A stretch of DNA of 64,000 nt from Phocoena phocoena (Eukaryota > Chordata > Mammalia > Artiodactyla > Phocoenidae): assembly GCF_963924675.1 (NCBI RefSeq), contig NC_089232.1:27354842-27418841 (forward strand), read 5' to 3'. The position numbers were made by a program, and so were the translations under genes. Of this stretch, positions 22,202 to 36,075 are shown piece by piece. Below the pieces are notes generated by a model. The model searched no databases. It worked only from the letters and a program-made list of their open reading frames with translations, and had not been told where the DNA came from. Position 1 is the stretch's first letter, and each line of letters starts with the position of its first letter.

Positions 22202-24975
22202 CCCCAGAAGTATTCTCACAGGGTCTACAGGCCTGTCAAGAGGAGGGAACGTCAGGGAGCTTCAAGGCAGCATGCACGCAGCCTTCCAAATGGGAAAGCA
22301 AGGCTACTGCCAGCAGGCCCCCGTTCCCACGGGCACACTCGGCATACACCCCTGGGGTTCCTCACGAGTCCAAAGGGACACAGGTTACCCTGAGTTTCCT
22401 TCCCTGAATCAACTTCTCGAAGTAGGCTGTTCTGCATCCAGCGAACTGCCTCAGCCAAGGGACGCCGTCGCTGCTCCTCCGGGCCTGTGGCTATTCAGAA
22501 GCCTGCAGTGCCACAGGAAGGACGGGACTTAAACTGCAGTAAGAACGCAAGCCGACTTTCTCCAGGAGGCACGGTGACCTCAGGCAGGAGGTCCTAGATG
22601 GAATGCGAAGCCGAGGGTTTCTCTGAGTGCAGCTCAGGCTAGGGCAGTGCGTAGGAAGACTTCCACGCCAGGTGGGACGTGCCAGAACGGTGTCCCCGAA
22701 CGTGGGCGAGCGCCGGGGAAATTAAGCTGCTCCACGCGAGAGTGCAGTGCGTTTCCCTGCGCTCGGCATACACAGAGGGGCCCCAGAGGGCTACGGGCCT
22801 GGATGTTGCTTAGCAGAGCCAGGTGGGCCTGGGGGTACTCCGTGTTCCTGCCGGGAGCAGGGTGCCCACGCTAGCCCCCTAGCTGTCCGGAAAACGGTGC
22901 TGCCGTTCAAGGTACGCCGAGCAGAGGCCACCGCCTCACGGGAAGTGCAGCACGCCTCCGCTTCTGCGCGGCAAGTCAGGGCCTTACTTCTCCAGGCGTG
23001 TGCTCGTGCTGGCTGTGCCGGTAGCGACACAGCATGGGAAGATGCTGACTTTCTCCTCGAGCAGGGTGACTTCAGGGACGAGGGCCTCCAAGTATTCAGA
23101 GCAGAGCGTTTTCTCACGGCAGCTCACACAGGGGCCAGGACGAGGTCTTCTGGGCACTTGGGACTCACCGGAAATATTGTCCTGAGGCTCTTGGAGGAGT
23201 CTGGAAGTGCGGCTCTCCTCAAGGAACGTGCAGTGTGCTGCCCATCACTCGGCAGGCACAGAGGGCCTCCGAGGGATCAACCAATGGGCCTCCAAGTTGC
23301 TCCGCCGGCCCCCAGGGGTCTGGAGGTACTCAGTGAACTTGGAGGGAAAACGATGCATAAGCCGAGAGGCCTGGGAGTCCCCAAAAGGGTACTTCCTTTA
23401 AAATAAAGCCTATAAGCGACTAAGAACGCACGGAAACAGCCGCACGTCTCCCTTTCTGCACGGCTGCTAAGGGCCTAACCTGGCGGCAAGTTTTCACCTT
23501 GAGATTCCCTTTAGCTCTAGAGCTTGTCAGGCGGACCACCACCGCGGCCACGGAAGCACCTGGTTCAGACAGAGCAAACTCCTAGTTTTCCCCGAAGCAG
23601 TCTTACGGTGTTTACAGGCCTGTCAAGAGCAGGCAATGTCAGGGAGCTTCAAGGCAGCATGAAAGCAGCCTTCCAAATGGGAAAGCAAGGCTACTCCCAG
23701 CAGGCCCCCGTTCCCGTGGGCACACTCAGCATACACCCCTGTGGTTTCTAAGAAGTCCAAAGGGACACAGGTTACCCTGTGGTTCCTTCCCTGAATCAAC
23801 TCCTCCAAGTGGGGTGTTCTGCATCAAGGAAGCTGCCTCGACCAAGGAACGCCGCAGCAGCTACGCCTCTGGGCCTGTGGCTATCCAAAAGCCTGCAGTG
23901 CCACAGGAAGAACAGAACTGAAATTGCAGTAGGTACGCAGGCCCACCTTCTCTAGGAGGCACGGTGACTTCAGGCCGGAGGTCCTAGGTGGCATGCGAAG
24001 ACGAGGGTTAATCTGAGTGCCGCTCGACTAGGGCCATGCGTGAGAAGACTTCCACGCCAGGTGGGACGTGCCAGAACGGTGTTCCCGAACGTGTGCGAGT
24101 GCCTGGGAAATGAAGCTGCTCCAAAAGAGAGTGCAGTGCGTTTCCCTACGCTCGGCAGGCACACAGTGCCTCCGGAGGGCTACTGGCCTGGATGCTGATT
24201 AGCAGACCCACGGGGTCCTGTGGGTACTCAGTGTTCCTGCCGGGAGCAGGGTGCCCACGCGAGCCTCCTAGGTGTCCAGAAAACTGTGCTGCAGTTAGAG
24301 ACATGCCGAGCAGGGGCCACGGCCTCATGGAAACTGCTGCACGCCTCCGCTTCTGCACGGAAAGCAGGGCCTTACCTCCAGGCACGCGTTCATGCTGGGT
24401 GCCCCTTTAGCGCCACAGCGTGGAAAGCTGCTGACTTCTCCTCGAGCAGAGTGGCTTTAGGGACGAGGTCCTCGAAGTAGTCAGAGCAGAGTGTTTTCTC
24501 ACGGCGGCTCACGCAAGGGCCATGACAAAGACTTCCTGGGCACTTCGGCCTCGCCAGAAATGGGGGCCTGACGCTGTCCGAGGACTCCGGAAACGTAGCC
24601 CTCCCAAGGAACCTGCCGTGTGTTGCCCGTCACTCGGCACACTCAGAGGGCCTCCACCGGACAGACCAAACGGGCCTCGATGTTGCTCGGCCGGCCCACG
24701 GGGGTCTGGAGGTACTCGGTGACCTTGGAGGGACAATGATGCCCCCCCGAGAGGCCTAGGAGTCTTCAAAAGGGTACCTCCTTTAAAATGAAGCAGAACA
24801 GCGACCAAGAGCTCCTGGAAGCAGCTGCACGCCCCCCTCTCCGCCCGGCCACTCGGGACCTAAACTGGAGGCTAGCTCCCCCCTTGAGTCTCCTTTTAGC
24901 TCGGGAGCTTGTCAGGCTGACCACCACCGCGGCCATGGAAGCACCTGGTTTAGACAGAGCAAACTCATTTTTTTC
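22202..24975 (+). repeat. Unit 9 (class S, 2774 bp, X type)
   Basis: Markers are T10 (22211), T329, C333, G1010, T2199, C2371 and deleted A2404. It is the first member of the 5.55 kb alternation. Confidence 0.97.
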
Positions 24976-27751
24976 CCCCAGAAGCATTCTCACAGGGTCT
25001 ACAGGCCTGTCAAGAGGAGGGAACGTCAGGGAGCTTCAAGGCAGCATGCACGCAGCCTTCCAAATGGGAAAGCAAGGCTACTGCCAGCAGGCCCCCGTTC
25101 CCACGGGCACACTCGGCATACACCCCTGGGGTTCCTCACGAGTCCAAAGGGACACAGGTTACCCTGAGTTTCCTTCCCTGAATCAACTTCTCGAAGTAGG
25201 CTGTTCTGCATCCAGCGAACTGCCTCAGCCAAGGGACGCCGTCGCTGCTCCTCCGGGCCTGTGGCTATTCAGAAGCCTGCAGTGCCACAGGAAGGACGGG
25301 ACTCAAATTGCAGTAAGAACGCAAGCCGACTTTCTCCAGGAGGCACGGTGACCTCAGGCAGGAGGTCCTAGATGGAATGCGAAGCCGAGGGTTTCTCTGA
25401 GTGCAGCTCAGGCTAGGGCAGTGCGTAGGAAGACTTCCACGCCAGGTGGGACGTGCCAGAACGGTGTCCCCGAACGTGGGCGAGCGCCGGGGAAATTAAG
25501 CTGCTCCACGCGAGAGTGCAGTGCGTTTCCCTGCGCTCGGCATACACAGAGGGGCCCCAGAGGGCTACGGGCCTGGATGTTGCTTAGCAGAGCCAGGTGG
25601 GCCTGGGGGTACTCCGTGTTCCTGCCGGGAGCAGGGTGCCCACGCTAGCCCCCTAGCTGTCCGGAAAACGGTGCTGCCGTTCAAGGTACGCCGAGCAGAG
25701 GCCACCGCCTCACGGGAAGTGCAGCACGCCTCCGCTTCTGCGCGGCAAGTCAGGGCCTTACTTCTCCAGGCGTGTGCTCGTGCTGGCTGTGCCGGTAGCG
25801 ACACAGCATGGGAAGATGCTGACTTTCTCCTCGAGCAGGGTGACTTCAGGGACGAGGGCCTCCAAGTATTCAGAGCAGAGCGTTTTCTCACGGCAGCTCA
25901 CACAGGGGCCAGGACGAGGTCTTCTGGGCACTTGGGACTCACCGGAAATATTGTCCTGAGGCTCTTGGAGGAGTCTGGAAGTGCAGCTCTCCTCAAGGAA
26001 CGTGCAGTGTGCTGCCCATCACTCGGCAGGCACAGAGGGCCTCCGAGGGATCAACCAATGGGCCTCCAAGTTGCTCCGCCGGCCCCCAGGGGTCTGGAGG
26101 TACTCAGTGAACTTGGAGGGAAAACGATGCATAAGCCGAGAGGCCTGGGAGTCCCCAAAAGGGTACTTCCTTTAAAATAAAGCCTATAAGCGACTAAGAA
26201 CGCACGGAAACAGCCGCACGTCTCCCTTTCTGCACGGCTGCTAAGGGCCTAACCTGGCGGCAAGTTTTCACCTTGAGATTCCCTTTAGCTCTAGAGCTTG
26301 TCAGGCGGACCACCACCGCGGCCACGGAAGCACCTGGTTCAGACAGAGCAAACTCCTAGTTTTCCCCGAAGCAGTCTTACGGTGTTTACAGGCCTGTCAA
26401 GAGCAGGCAATGTCAGGGAGCTTCAAGGCAGCATGAAAGCAGCCTTCCAAATGGGAAAGCAAGGCTACTCCCAGCAGGCCCCCGTTCCCGTGGGCACACT
26501 CAGCATACACCCCTGTGGTTTCTAAGAAGTCCAAAGGGACACAGGTTACCCTGTGGTTCCTTCCCTGAATCAACTCCTCCAAGTGGGGTGTTCTGCATCA
26601 AGGAAGCTGCCTCGACCAAGGAACGCCGCAGCAGCTACGCCTCTGGGCCTGTGGCTATCCAAAAGCCTGCAGTGCCACAGGAAGAACAGAACTGAAATTG
26701 CAGTAGGTACGCAGGCCCACCTTCTCTAGGAGGCACGGTGACTTCAGGCCGGAGGTCCTAGGTGGCATGCGAAGACGAGGGTTAATCTGAGTGCCGCTCG
26801 ACTAGGGCCATGCGTGAGAAGACTTCCACGCCAGGTGGGACGTGCCAGAACGGTGTTCCCGAACGTGTGCGAGTGCCTGGGAAATGAAGCTGCTCCAAAA
26901 GAGAGTGCAGTGCGTTTCCCTACGCTCGGCAGGCACACAGTGCCTCCGGAGGGCTACTGGCCTGGATGCTGATTAGCAGACCCACGGGGTCCTGTGGGTA
27001 CTCAGTGTTCCTGCCGGGAGCAGGGTGCCCACGCGAGCCTCCTAGGTGTCCAGAAAACTGTGCTGCAGTTAGAGACATGCCGAGCAGGGGCCACGGCCTC
27101 ATGGAAACTGCTGCACGCCTCCGCTTCTGCACGGAAAGCAGGGCCTTACCTCCAGGCACGCGTTCATGCTGGGGGCCCCTTTAGCGCCACAGCGTGGAAA
27201 GCTGCTGACTTCTCCTCGAGCAGAGTGGCTTTAGGGACGAGGTCCTCGAAGTAGTCAGAGCAGAGTGTTTTCTCACGGCGGCTCACGCAAGGGCCATGAC
27301 AAAGACTTCCTGGGCACTTCGGCCTCGCCAGAAATGGGGGCCTGAGGCTGTCCGAGGACTCCGGAAACGTAGCCCTCCACAAGGAACCTGCCGTGTGTTG
27401 CCCGTCACTCGGCACACTCAGAGGGCCTCCACCGGACAGACCAAACGGGCCTCGATGTTGCTCGGCCGGCCCACGGGGGTCTGGAGGTACTCGGTGACCT
27501 TGGAGGGACAATGATGCCCCCCCGAGAGGCCTAGGAGTCTTCAAAAGGGTACCTCCTTTAAAATGAAGCAGAACAGCGACCAAGAGCTCCTGGAAGCAGC
27601 TGCACGCCCCCCCTCTCCGCCCGGCCACTCGGGACCTAAACTGGAGGCTAGCTCCCCCCTTGAGTCTCCTTTTAGCTCGGGAGCTTGTCAGGCTGACCAC
27701 CACCGCGGCCATGGAAGCACCTGGTTTAGACAGAGCAAACTCATTTTTTTC
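24976..27751 (+). repeat. Unit 10 (class L, 2776 bp, Y type)
   Basis: Markers are C10, C329, T333, A1010, G2199, A2404 present and a seven-C run. At each of these sites it carries the alternative to unit 9. Confidence 0.97.
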
Positions 27752-30525
27752 CCCCAGAAGTATTCTCACAGGGTCTACAGGCCTGTCAAGAGGAGGGAAC
27801 GTCAGGGAGCTTCAAGGCAGCATGCACGCAGCCTTCCAAATGGGAAAGCAAGGCTACTGCCAGCAGGCCCCCGTTCCCACGGGCACACTCGGCATACACC
27901 CCTGGGGTTCCTCACGAGTCCAAAGGGACACAGGTTACCCTGAGTTTCCTTCCCTGAATCAACTTCTCGAAGTAGGCTGTTCTGCATCCAGCGAACTGCC
28001 TCAGCCAAGGGACGCCGTCGCTGCTCCTCCGGGCCTGTGGCTATTCAGAAGCCTGCAGTGCCACAGGAAGGACGGGACTTAAACTGCAGTAAGAACGCAA
28101 GCCGACTTTCTCCAGGAGGCACGGTGACCTCAGGCAGGAGGTCCTAGATGGAATGCGAAGCCGAGGGTTTCTCTGAGTGCAGCTCAGGCTAGGGCAGTGC
28201 GTAGGAAGACTTCCACGCCAGGTGGGACGTGCCAGAACGGTGTCCCCGAACGTGGGCGAGCGCCGGGGAAATTAAGCTGCTCCACGCGAGAGTGCAGTGC
28301 GTTTCCCTGCGCTCGGCATACACAGAGGGGCCCCAGAGGGCTACGGGCCTGGATGTTGCTTAGCAGAGCCAGGTGGGCCTGGGGGTACTCCGTGTTCCTG
28401 CCGGGAGCAGGGTGCCCACGCTAGCCCCCTAGCTGTCCGGAAAACGGTGCTGCCGTTCAAGGTACGCCGAGCAGAGGCCACCGCCTCACGGGAAGTGCAG
28501 CACGCCTCCGCTTCTGCGCGGCAAGTCAGGGCCTTACTTCTCCAGGCGTGTGCTCGTGCTGGCTGTGCCGGTAGCGACACAGCATGGGAAGATGCTGACT
28601 TTCTCCTCGAGCAGGGTGACTTCAGGGACGAGGGCCTCCAAGTATTCAGAGCAGAGCGTTTTCTCACGGCAGCTCACACAGGGGCCAGGACGAGGTCTTC
28701 TGGGCACTTGGGACTCACCGGAAATATTGTCCTGAGGCTCTTGGAGGAGTCTGGAAGTGCGGCTCTCCTCAAGGAACGTGCAGTGTGCTGCCCATCACTC
28801 GGCAGGCACAGAGGGCCTCCGAGGGATCAACCAATGGGCCTCCAAGTTGCTCCGCCGGCCCCCAGGGGTCTGGAGGTACTCAGTGAACTTGGAGGGAAAA
28901 CGATGCATAAGCCGAGAGGCCTGGGAGTCCCCAAAAGGGTACTTCCTTTAAAATAAAGCCTATAAGCGACTAAGAACGCACGGAAACAGCCGCACGTCTC
29001 CCTTTCTGCACGGCTGCTAAGGGCCTAACCTGGCGGCAAGTTTTCACCTTGAGATTCCCTTTAGCTCTAGAGCTTGTCAGGCGGACCACCACCGCGGCCA
29101 CGGAAGCACCTGGTTCAGACAGAGCAAACTCCTAGTTTTCCCCGAAGCAGTCTTACGGTGTTTACAGGCCTGTCAAGAGCAGGCAATGTCAGGGAGCTTC
29201 AAGGCAGCATGAAAGCAGCCTTCCAAATGGGAAAGCAAGGCTACTCCCAGCAGGCCCCCGTTCCCGTGGGCACACTCAGCATACACCCCTGTGGTTTCTA
29301 AGAAGTCCAAAGGGACACAGGTTACCCTGTGGTTCCTTCCCTGAATCAACTCCTCCAAGTGGGGTGTTCTGCATCAAGGAAGCTGCCTCGACCAAGGAAC
29401 GCCGCAGCAGCTACGCCTCTGGGCCTGTGGCTATCCAAAAGCCTGCAGTGCCACAGGAAGAACAGAACTGAAATTGCAGTAGGTACGCAGGCCCACCTTC
29501 TCTAGGAGGCACGGTGACTTCAGGCCGGAGGTCCTAGGTGGCATGCGAAGACGAGGGTTAATCTGAGTGCCGCTCGACTAGGGCCATGCGTGAGAAGACT
29601 TCCACGCCAGGTGGGACGTGCCAGAACGGTGTTCCCGAACGTGTGCGAGTGCCTGGGAAATGAAGCTGCTCCAAAAGAGAGTGCAGTGCGTTTCCCTACG
29701 CTCGGCAGGCACACAGTGCCTCCGGAGGGCTACTGGCCTGGATGCTGATTAGCAGACCCACGGGGTCCTGTGGGTACTCAGTGTTCCTGCCGGGAGCAGG
29801 GTGCCCACGCGAGCCTCCTAGGTGTCCAGAAAACTGTGCTGCAGTTAGAGACATGCCGAGCAGGGGCCACGGCCTCATGGAAACTGCTGCACGCCTCCGC
29901 TTCTGCACGGAAAGCAGGGCCTTACCTCCAGGCACGCGTTCATGCTGGGTGCCCCTTTAGCGCCACAGCGTGGAAAGCTGCTGACTTCTCCTCGAGCAGA
30001 GTGGCTTTAGGGACGAGGTCCTCGAAGTAGTCAGAGCAGAGTGTTTTCTCACGGCGGCTCACGCAAGGGCCATGACAAAGACTTCCTGGGCACTTCGGCC
30101 TCGCCAGAAATGGGGGCCTAACGCTGTCCCAGGACTCCGGAAACGTAGCCCTCCCAAGGAACCTGCCGTGTGTTGCCCGTCACTCGGCACACTCAGAGGG
30201 CCTCCACCGGACAGACCAAACGGGCCTCGATGTTGCTCGGCCGGCCCACGGGGGTCTGGAGGTACTCGGTGACCTTGGAGGGACAATGATGCCCCCCCGA
30301 GAGGCCTAGGAGTCTTCAAAAGGGTACCTCCTTTAAAATGAAGCAGAACAGCGACCAAGAGCTCCTGGAAGCAGCTGCACGCCCCCCTCTCCGCCCGGCC
30401 ACTCGGGACCTAAACTGGAGGCTAGCTCCCCCCTTGAGTCTCCTTTTAGCTCGGGAGCTTGTCAGGCTGACCACCACCGCGGCCATGGAAGCACCTGGTT
30501 TAGACAGAGCAAACTCATTTTTTTC
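27752..30525 (+). repeat. Unit 11 (class S, 2774 bp, X type)
   Basis: Same X markers as unit 9 (T10, T329, C333, G1010, T2199, C2371, A2404 deleted). Private changes at 30120 (G to A) and 30130 (G to C) flank the shared C2371 site. Confidence 0.97.
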
Positions 30526-33301
30526 CCCCAGAAGCATTCTCACAGGGTCTACAGGCCTGTCAAGAGGAGGGAACGTCAGGGAGCTTCAAGGCAGCATGCA
30601 CGCAGCCTTCCAAATGGGAAAGCAAGGCTACTGCCAGCAGGCCCCCGTTCCCACGGGCACACTCGGCATACACCCCTGGGGTTCCTCACGAGTCCAAAGG
30701 GACACAGGTTACCCTGAGTTTCCTTCCCTGAATCAACTTCTCGAAGTAGGCTGTTCTGCATCCAGCGAACTGCCTCAGCCAAGGGACGCCGTCGCTGCTC
30801 CTCCGGGCCTGTGGCTATTCAGAAGCCTGCAGTGCCACAGGAAGGACGGGACTCAAATTGCAGTAAGAACGCAAGCCGACTTTCTCCAGGAGGCACGGTG
30901 ACCTCAGGCAGGAGGTCCTAGATGGAATGCGAAGCCGAGGGTTTCTCTGAGTGCAGCTCAGGCTAGGGCAGTGCGTAGGAAGACTTCCACGCCAGGTGGG
31001 ACGTGCCAGAACGGTGTCCCCGAACGTGGGCGAGCGCCGGGGAAATTAAGCTGCTCCACGCGAGAGTGCAGTGCGTTTCCCTGCGCTCGGCATACACAGA
31101 GGGGCCCCAGAGGGCTACGGGCCTGGATGTTGCTTAGCAGAGCCAGGTGGGCCTGGGGGTACTCCGTGTTCCTGCCGGGAGCAGGGTGCCCACGCTAGCC
31201 CCCTAGCTGTCCGGAAAACGGTGCTGCCGTTCAAGGTACGCCGAGCAGAGGCCACCGCCTCACGGGAAGTGCAGCACGCCTCCGCTTCTGCGCGGCAAGT
31301 CAGGGCCTTACTTCTCCAGGCGTGTGCTCGTGCTGGCTGTGCCGGTAGCGACACAGCATGGGAAGATGCTGACTTTCTCCTCGAGCAGGGTGACTTCAGG
31401 GACGAGGGCCTCCAAGTATTCAGAGCAGAGCGTTTTCTCACGGCAGCTCACACAGGGGCCAGGACGAGGTCTTCTGGGCACTTGGGACTCACCGGAAATA
31501 TTGTCCTGAGGCTCTTGGAGGAGTCTGGAAGTGCAGCTCTCCTCAAGGAACGTGCAGTGTGCTGCCCATCACTCGGCAGGCACAGAGGGCCTCCGAGGGA
31601 TCAACCAATGGGCCTCCAAGTTGCTCCGCCGGCCCCCAGGGGTCTGGAGGTACTCAGTGAACTTGGAGGGAAAACGATGCATAAGCCGAGAGGCCTGGGA
31701 GTCCCCAAAAGGGTACTTCCTTTAAAATAAAGCCTATAAGCGACTAAGAACGCACGGAAACAGCCGCACGTCTCCCTTTCTGCACGGCTGCTAAGGGCCT
31801 AACCTGGCGGCAAGTTTTCACCTTGAGATTCCCTTTAGCTCTAGAGCTTGTCAGGCGGACCACCACCGCGGCCACGGAAGCACCTGGTTCAGACAGAGCA
31901 AACTCCTAGTTTTCCCCGAAGCAGTCTTACGGTGTTTACAGGCCTGTCAAGAGCAGGCAATGTCAGGGAGCTTCAAGGCAGCATGAAAGCAGCCTTCCAA
32001 ATGGGAAAGCAAGGCTACTCCCAGCAGGCCCCCGTTCCCGTGGGCACACTCAGCATACACCCCTGTGGTTTCTAAGAAGTCCAAAGGGACACAGGTTACC
32101 CTGTGGTTCCTTCCCTGAATCAACTCCTCCAAGTGGGGTGTTCTGCATCAAGGAAGCTGCCTCGACCAAGGAACGCCGCAGCAGCTACGCCTCTGGGCCT
32201 GTGGCTATCCAAAAGCCTGCAGTGCCACAGGAAGAACAGAACTGAAATTGCAGTAGGTACGCAGGCCCACCTTCTCTAGGAGGCACGGTGACTTCAGGCC
32301 GGAGGTCCTAGGTGGCATGCGAAGACGAGGGTTAATCTGAGTGCCGCTCGACTAGGGCCATGCGTGAGAAGACTTCCACGCCAGGTGGGACGTGCCAGAA
32401 CGGTGTTCCCGAACGTGTGCGAGTGCCTGGGAAATGAAGCTGCTCCAAAAGAGAGTGCAGTGCGTTTCCCTACGCTCGGCAGGCACACAGTGCCTCCGGA
32501 GGGCTACTGGCCTGGATGCTGATTAGCAGACCCACGGGGTCCTGTGGGTACTCAGTGTTCCTGCCGGGAGCAGGGTGCCCACGCGAGCCTCCTAGGTGTC
32601 CAGAAAACTGTGCTGCAGTTAGAGACATGCCGAGCAGGGGCCACGGCCTCATGGAAACTGCTGCACGCCTCCGCTTCTGCACGGAAAGCAGGGCCTTACC
32701 TCCAGGCACGCGTTCATGCTGGGGGCCCCTTTAGCGCCACAGCGTGGAAAGCTGCTGACTTCTCCTCGAGCAGAGTGGCTTTAGGGACGAGGTCCTCGAA
32801 GTAGTCAGAGCAGAGTGTTTTCTCACGGCGGCTCACGCAAGGGCCATGACAAAGACTTCCTGGGCACTTCGGCCTCGCCAGAAATGGGGGCCTGAGGCTG
32901 TCCGAGGACTCCGGAAACGTAGCCCTCCACAAGGAACCTGCCGTGTGTTGCCCGTCACTCGGCACACTCAGAGGGCCTCCACCGGACAGACCAAACGGGC
33001 CTCGATGTTGCTCGGCCGGCCCACGGGGGTCTGGAGGTACTCGGTGACCTTGGAGGGACAATGATGCCCCCCCGAGAGGCCTAGGAGTCTTCAAAAGGGT
33101 ACCTCCTTTAAAATGAAGCAGAACAGCGACCAAGAGCTCCTGGAAGCAGCTGCACGCCCCCCCTCTCCGCCCGGCCACTCGGGACCTAAACTGGAGGCTA
33201 GCTCCCCCCTTGAGTCTCCTTTTAGCTCGGGAGCTTGTCAGGCTGACCACCACCGCGGCCATGGAAGCACCTGGTTTAGACAGAGCAAACTCATTTTTTT
33301 C
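30526..33301 (+). repeat. Unit 12 (class L, 2776 bp, Y type)
   Basis: Same marker set as unit 10 (C10, C329, T333, A1010, G2199, A2404 present, seven C). I saw no private change. Confidence 0.97.
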
Positions 33302-36075
33302 CCCCAGAAGTATTCTCACAGGGTCTACAGGCCTGTCAAGAGGAGGGAACGTCAGGGAGCTTCAAGGCAGCATGCACGCAGCCTTCCAAATGGGAAAGCA
33401 AGGCTACTGCCAGCAGGCCCCCGTTCCCACGGGCACACTCGGCATACACCCCTGGGGTTCCTCACGAGTCCAAAGGGACACAGGTTACCCTGAGTTTCCT
33501 TCCCTGAATCAACTTCTCGAAGTAGGCTGTTCTGCATCCAGCGAACTGCCTCAGCCAAGGGACGCCGTCGCTGCTCCTCCGGGCCTGTGGCTATTCAGAA
33601 GCCTGCAGTGCCACAGGAAGGACGGGACTTAAACTGCAGTAAGAACGCAAGCCGACTTTCTCCAGGAGGCACGGTGACCTCAGGCAGGAGGTCCTAGATG
33701 GAATGCGAAGCCGAGGGTTTCTCTGAGTGCAGCTCAGGCTAGGGCAGTGCGTAGGAAGACTTCCACGCCAGGTGGGACGTGCCAGAACGGTGTCCCCGAA
33801 CGTGGGCGAGCGCCGGGGAAATTAAGCTGCTCCACGCGAGAGTGCAGTGCGTTTCCCTGCGCTCGGCATACACAGAGGGGCCCCAGAGGGCTACGGGCCT
33901 GGATGTTGCTTAGCAGAGCCAGGTGGGCCTGGGGGTACTCCGTGTTCCTGCCGGGAGCAGGGTGCCCACGCTAGCCCCCTAGCTGTCCGGAAAACGGTGC
34001 TGCCGTTCAAGGTACGCCGAGCAGAGGCCACCGCCTCACGGGAAGTGCAGCACGCCTCCGCTTCTGCGCGGCAAGTCAGGGCCTTACTTCTCCAGGCGTG
34101 TGCTCGTGCTGGCTGTGCCGGTAGCGACACAGCATGGGAAGATGCTGACTTTCTCCTCGAGCAGGGTGACTTCAGGGACGAGGGCCTCCAAGTATTCAGA
34201 GCAGAGCGTTTTCTCACGGCAGCTCACACAGGGGCCAGGACGAGGTCTTCTGGGCACTTGGGACTCACCGGAAATATTGTCCTGAGGCTCTTGGAGGAGT
34301 CTGGAAGTGCGGCTCTCCTCAAGGAACGTGCAGTGTGCTGCCCATCACTCGGCAGGCACAGAGGGCCTCCGAGGGATCAACCAATGGGCCTCCAAGTTGC
34401 TCCGCCGGCCCCCAGGGGTCTGGAGGTACTCAGTGAACTTGGAGGGAAAACGATGCATAAGCCGAGAGGCCTGGGAGTCCCCAAAAGGGTACTTCCTTTA
34501 AAATAAAGCCTATAAGCGACTAAGAACGCACGGAAACAGCCGCACGTCTCCCTTTCTGCACGGCTGCTAAGGGCCTAACCTGGCGGCAAGTTTTCACCTT
34601 GAGATTCCCTTTAGCTCTAGAGCTTGTCAGGCGGACCACCACCGCGGCCACGGAAGCACCTGGTTCAGACAGAGCAAACTCCTAGTTTTCCCCGAAGCAG
34701 TCTTACGGTGTTTACAGGCCTGTCAAGAGCAGGCAATGTCAGGGAGCTTCAAGGCAGCATGAAAGCAGCCTTCCAAATGGGAAAGCAAGGCTACTCCCAG
34801 CAGGCCCCCGTTCCCGTGGGCACACTCAGCATACACCCCTGTGGTTTCTAAGAAGTCCAAAGGGACACAGGTTACCCTGTGGTTCCTTCCCTGAATCAAC
34901 TCCTCCAAGTGGGGTGTTCTGCATCAAGGAAGCTGCCTCGACCAAGGAACGCCGCAGCAGCTACGCCTCTGGGCCTGTGGCTATCCAAAAGCCTGCAGTG
35001 CCACAGGAAGAACAGAACTGAAATTGCAGTAGGTACGCAGGCCCACCTTCTCTAGGAGGCACGGTGACTTCAGGCCGGAGGTCCTAGGTGGCATGCGAAG
35101 ACGAGGGTTAATCTGAGTGCCGCTCGACTAGGGCCATGCGTGAGAAGACTTCCACGCCAGGTGGGACGTGCCAGAACGGTGTTCCCGAACGTGTGCGAGT
35201 GCCTGGGAAATGAAGCTGCTCCAAAAGAGAGTGCAGTGCGTTTCCCTACGCTCGGCAGGCACACAGTGCCTCCGGAGGGCTACTGGCCTGGATGCTGATT
35301 AGCAGACCCACGGGGTCCTGTGGGTACTCAGTGTTCCTGCCGGGAGCAGGGTGCCCACGCGAGCCTCCTAGGTGTCCAGAAAACTGTGCTGCAGTTAGAG
35401 ACATGCCGAGCAGGGGCCACGGCCTCATGGAAACTGCTGCACGCCTCCGCTTCTGCACGGAAAGCAGGGCCTTACCTCCAGGCACGCGTTCATGCTGGGT
35501 GCCCCTTTAGCGCCACAGCGTGGAAAGCTGCTGACTTCTCCTCGAGCAGAGTGGCTTTAGGGACGAGGTCCTCGAAGTAGTCAGAGCAGAGTGTTTTCTC
35601 ACGGCGGCTCACGCAAGGGCCATGACAAAGACTTCCTGGGCACTTCGGCCTCGCCAGAAATGGGGGCCTGAGGCTGTCCGAGGACTCCGGAAACGTAGCC
35701 CTCCCAAGGAACGTGCCGTGTGTTGCCCGTCACTCGGCACACTCAGAGGGCCTCCACCGGACAGACCAAACGGGCCTCGATGTTGCTCGGCCGGCCCACG
35801 GGGGTCTGGAGGTACTCGGTGACCTTGGAGGGACAATGATGCCCCCCCGAGAGGCCTAGGAGTCTTCAAAAGGGTACCTCCTTTAAAATGAAGCAGAACA
35901 GCGACCAAGAGCTCCTGGAAGCAGCTGCACGCCCCCCTCTCCGCCCGGCCACTCGGGACCTAAACTGGAGGCTAGCTCCCCCCTTGAGTCTCCTTTTAGC
36001 TCGGGAGCTTGTCAGGCTGACCACCACCGCGGCCATGGAAGCACCTGGTTTAGACAGAGCAAACTCATTTTTTTC
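33302..36075 (+). repeat. Unit 13 (class S, 2774 bp, X type, second S subtype)
   Basis: X markers T10, T329, C333, G1010, T2199 and deleted A2404. Unlike units 9 and 11 it has G at offset 2371 and G at offset 2413, a second short-unit subtype shared with units 16, 17, 18 and 20. Confidence 0.97.

Larger units (their letters stand above)
22202..27751 (+). repeat. 5.55 kb super-repeat, copy 1 (units 9-10, X-Y)
   Basis: An S-class X unit followed by an L-class Y unit, total 5550 bp. X and Y differ together at offsets 10, 329, 333, 1010, 2199 and the A2404 indel. Confidence 0.85.
27752..33301 (+). repeat. 5.55 kb super-repeat, copy 2 (units 11-12, X-Y)
   Basis: Repeats the X-Y order and 5550 bp length of the previous block, with the same linked alleles. 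Confidence 0.85.
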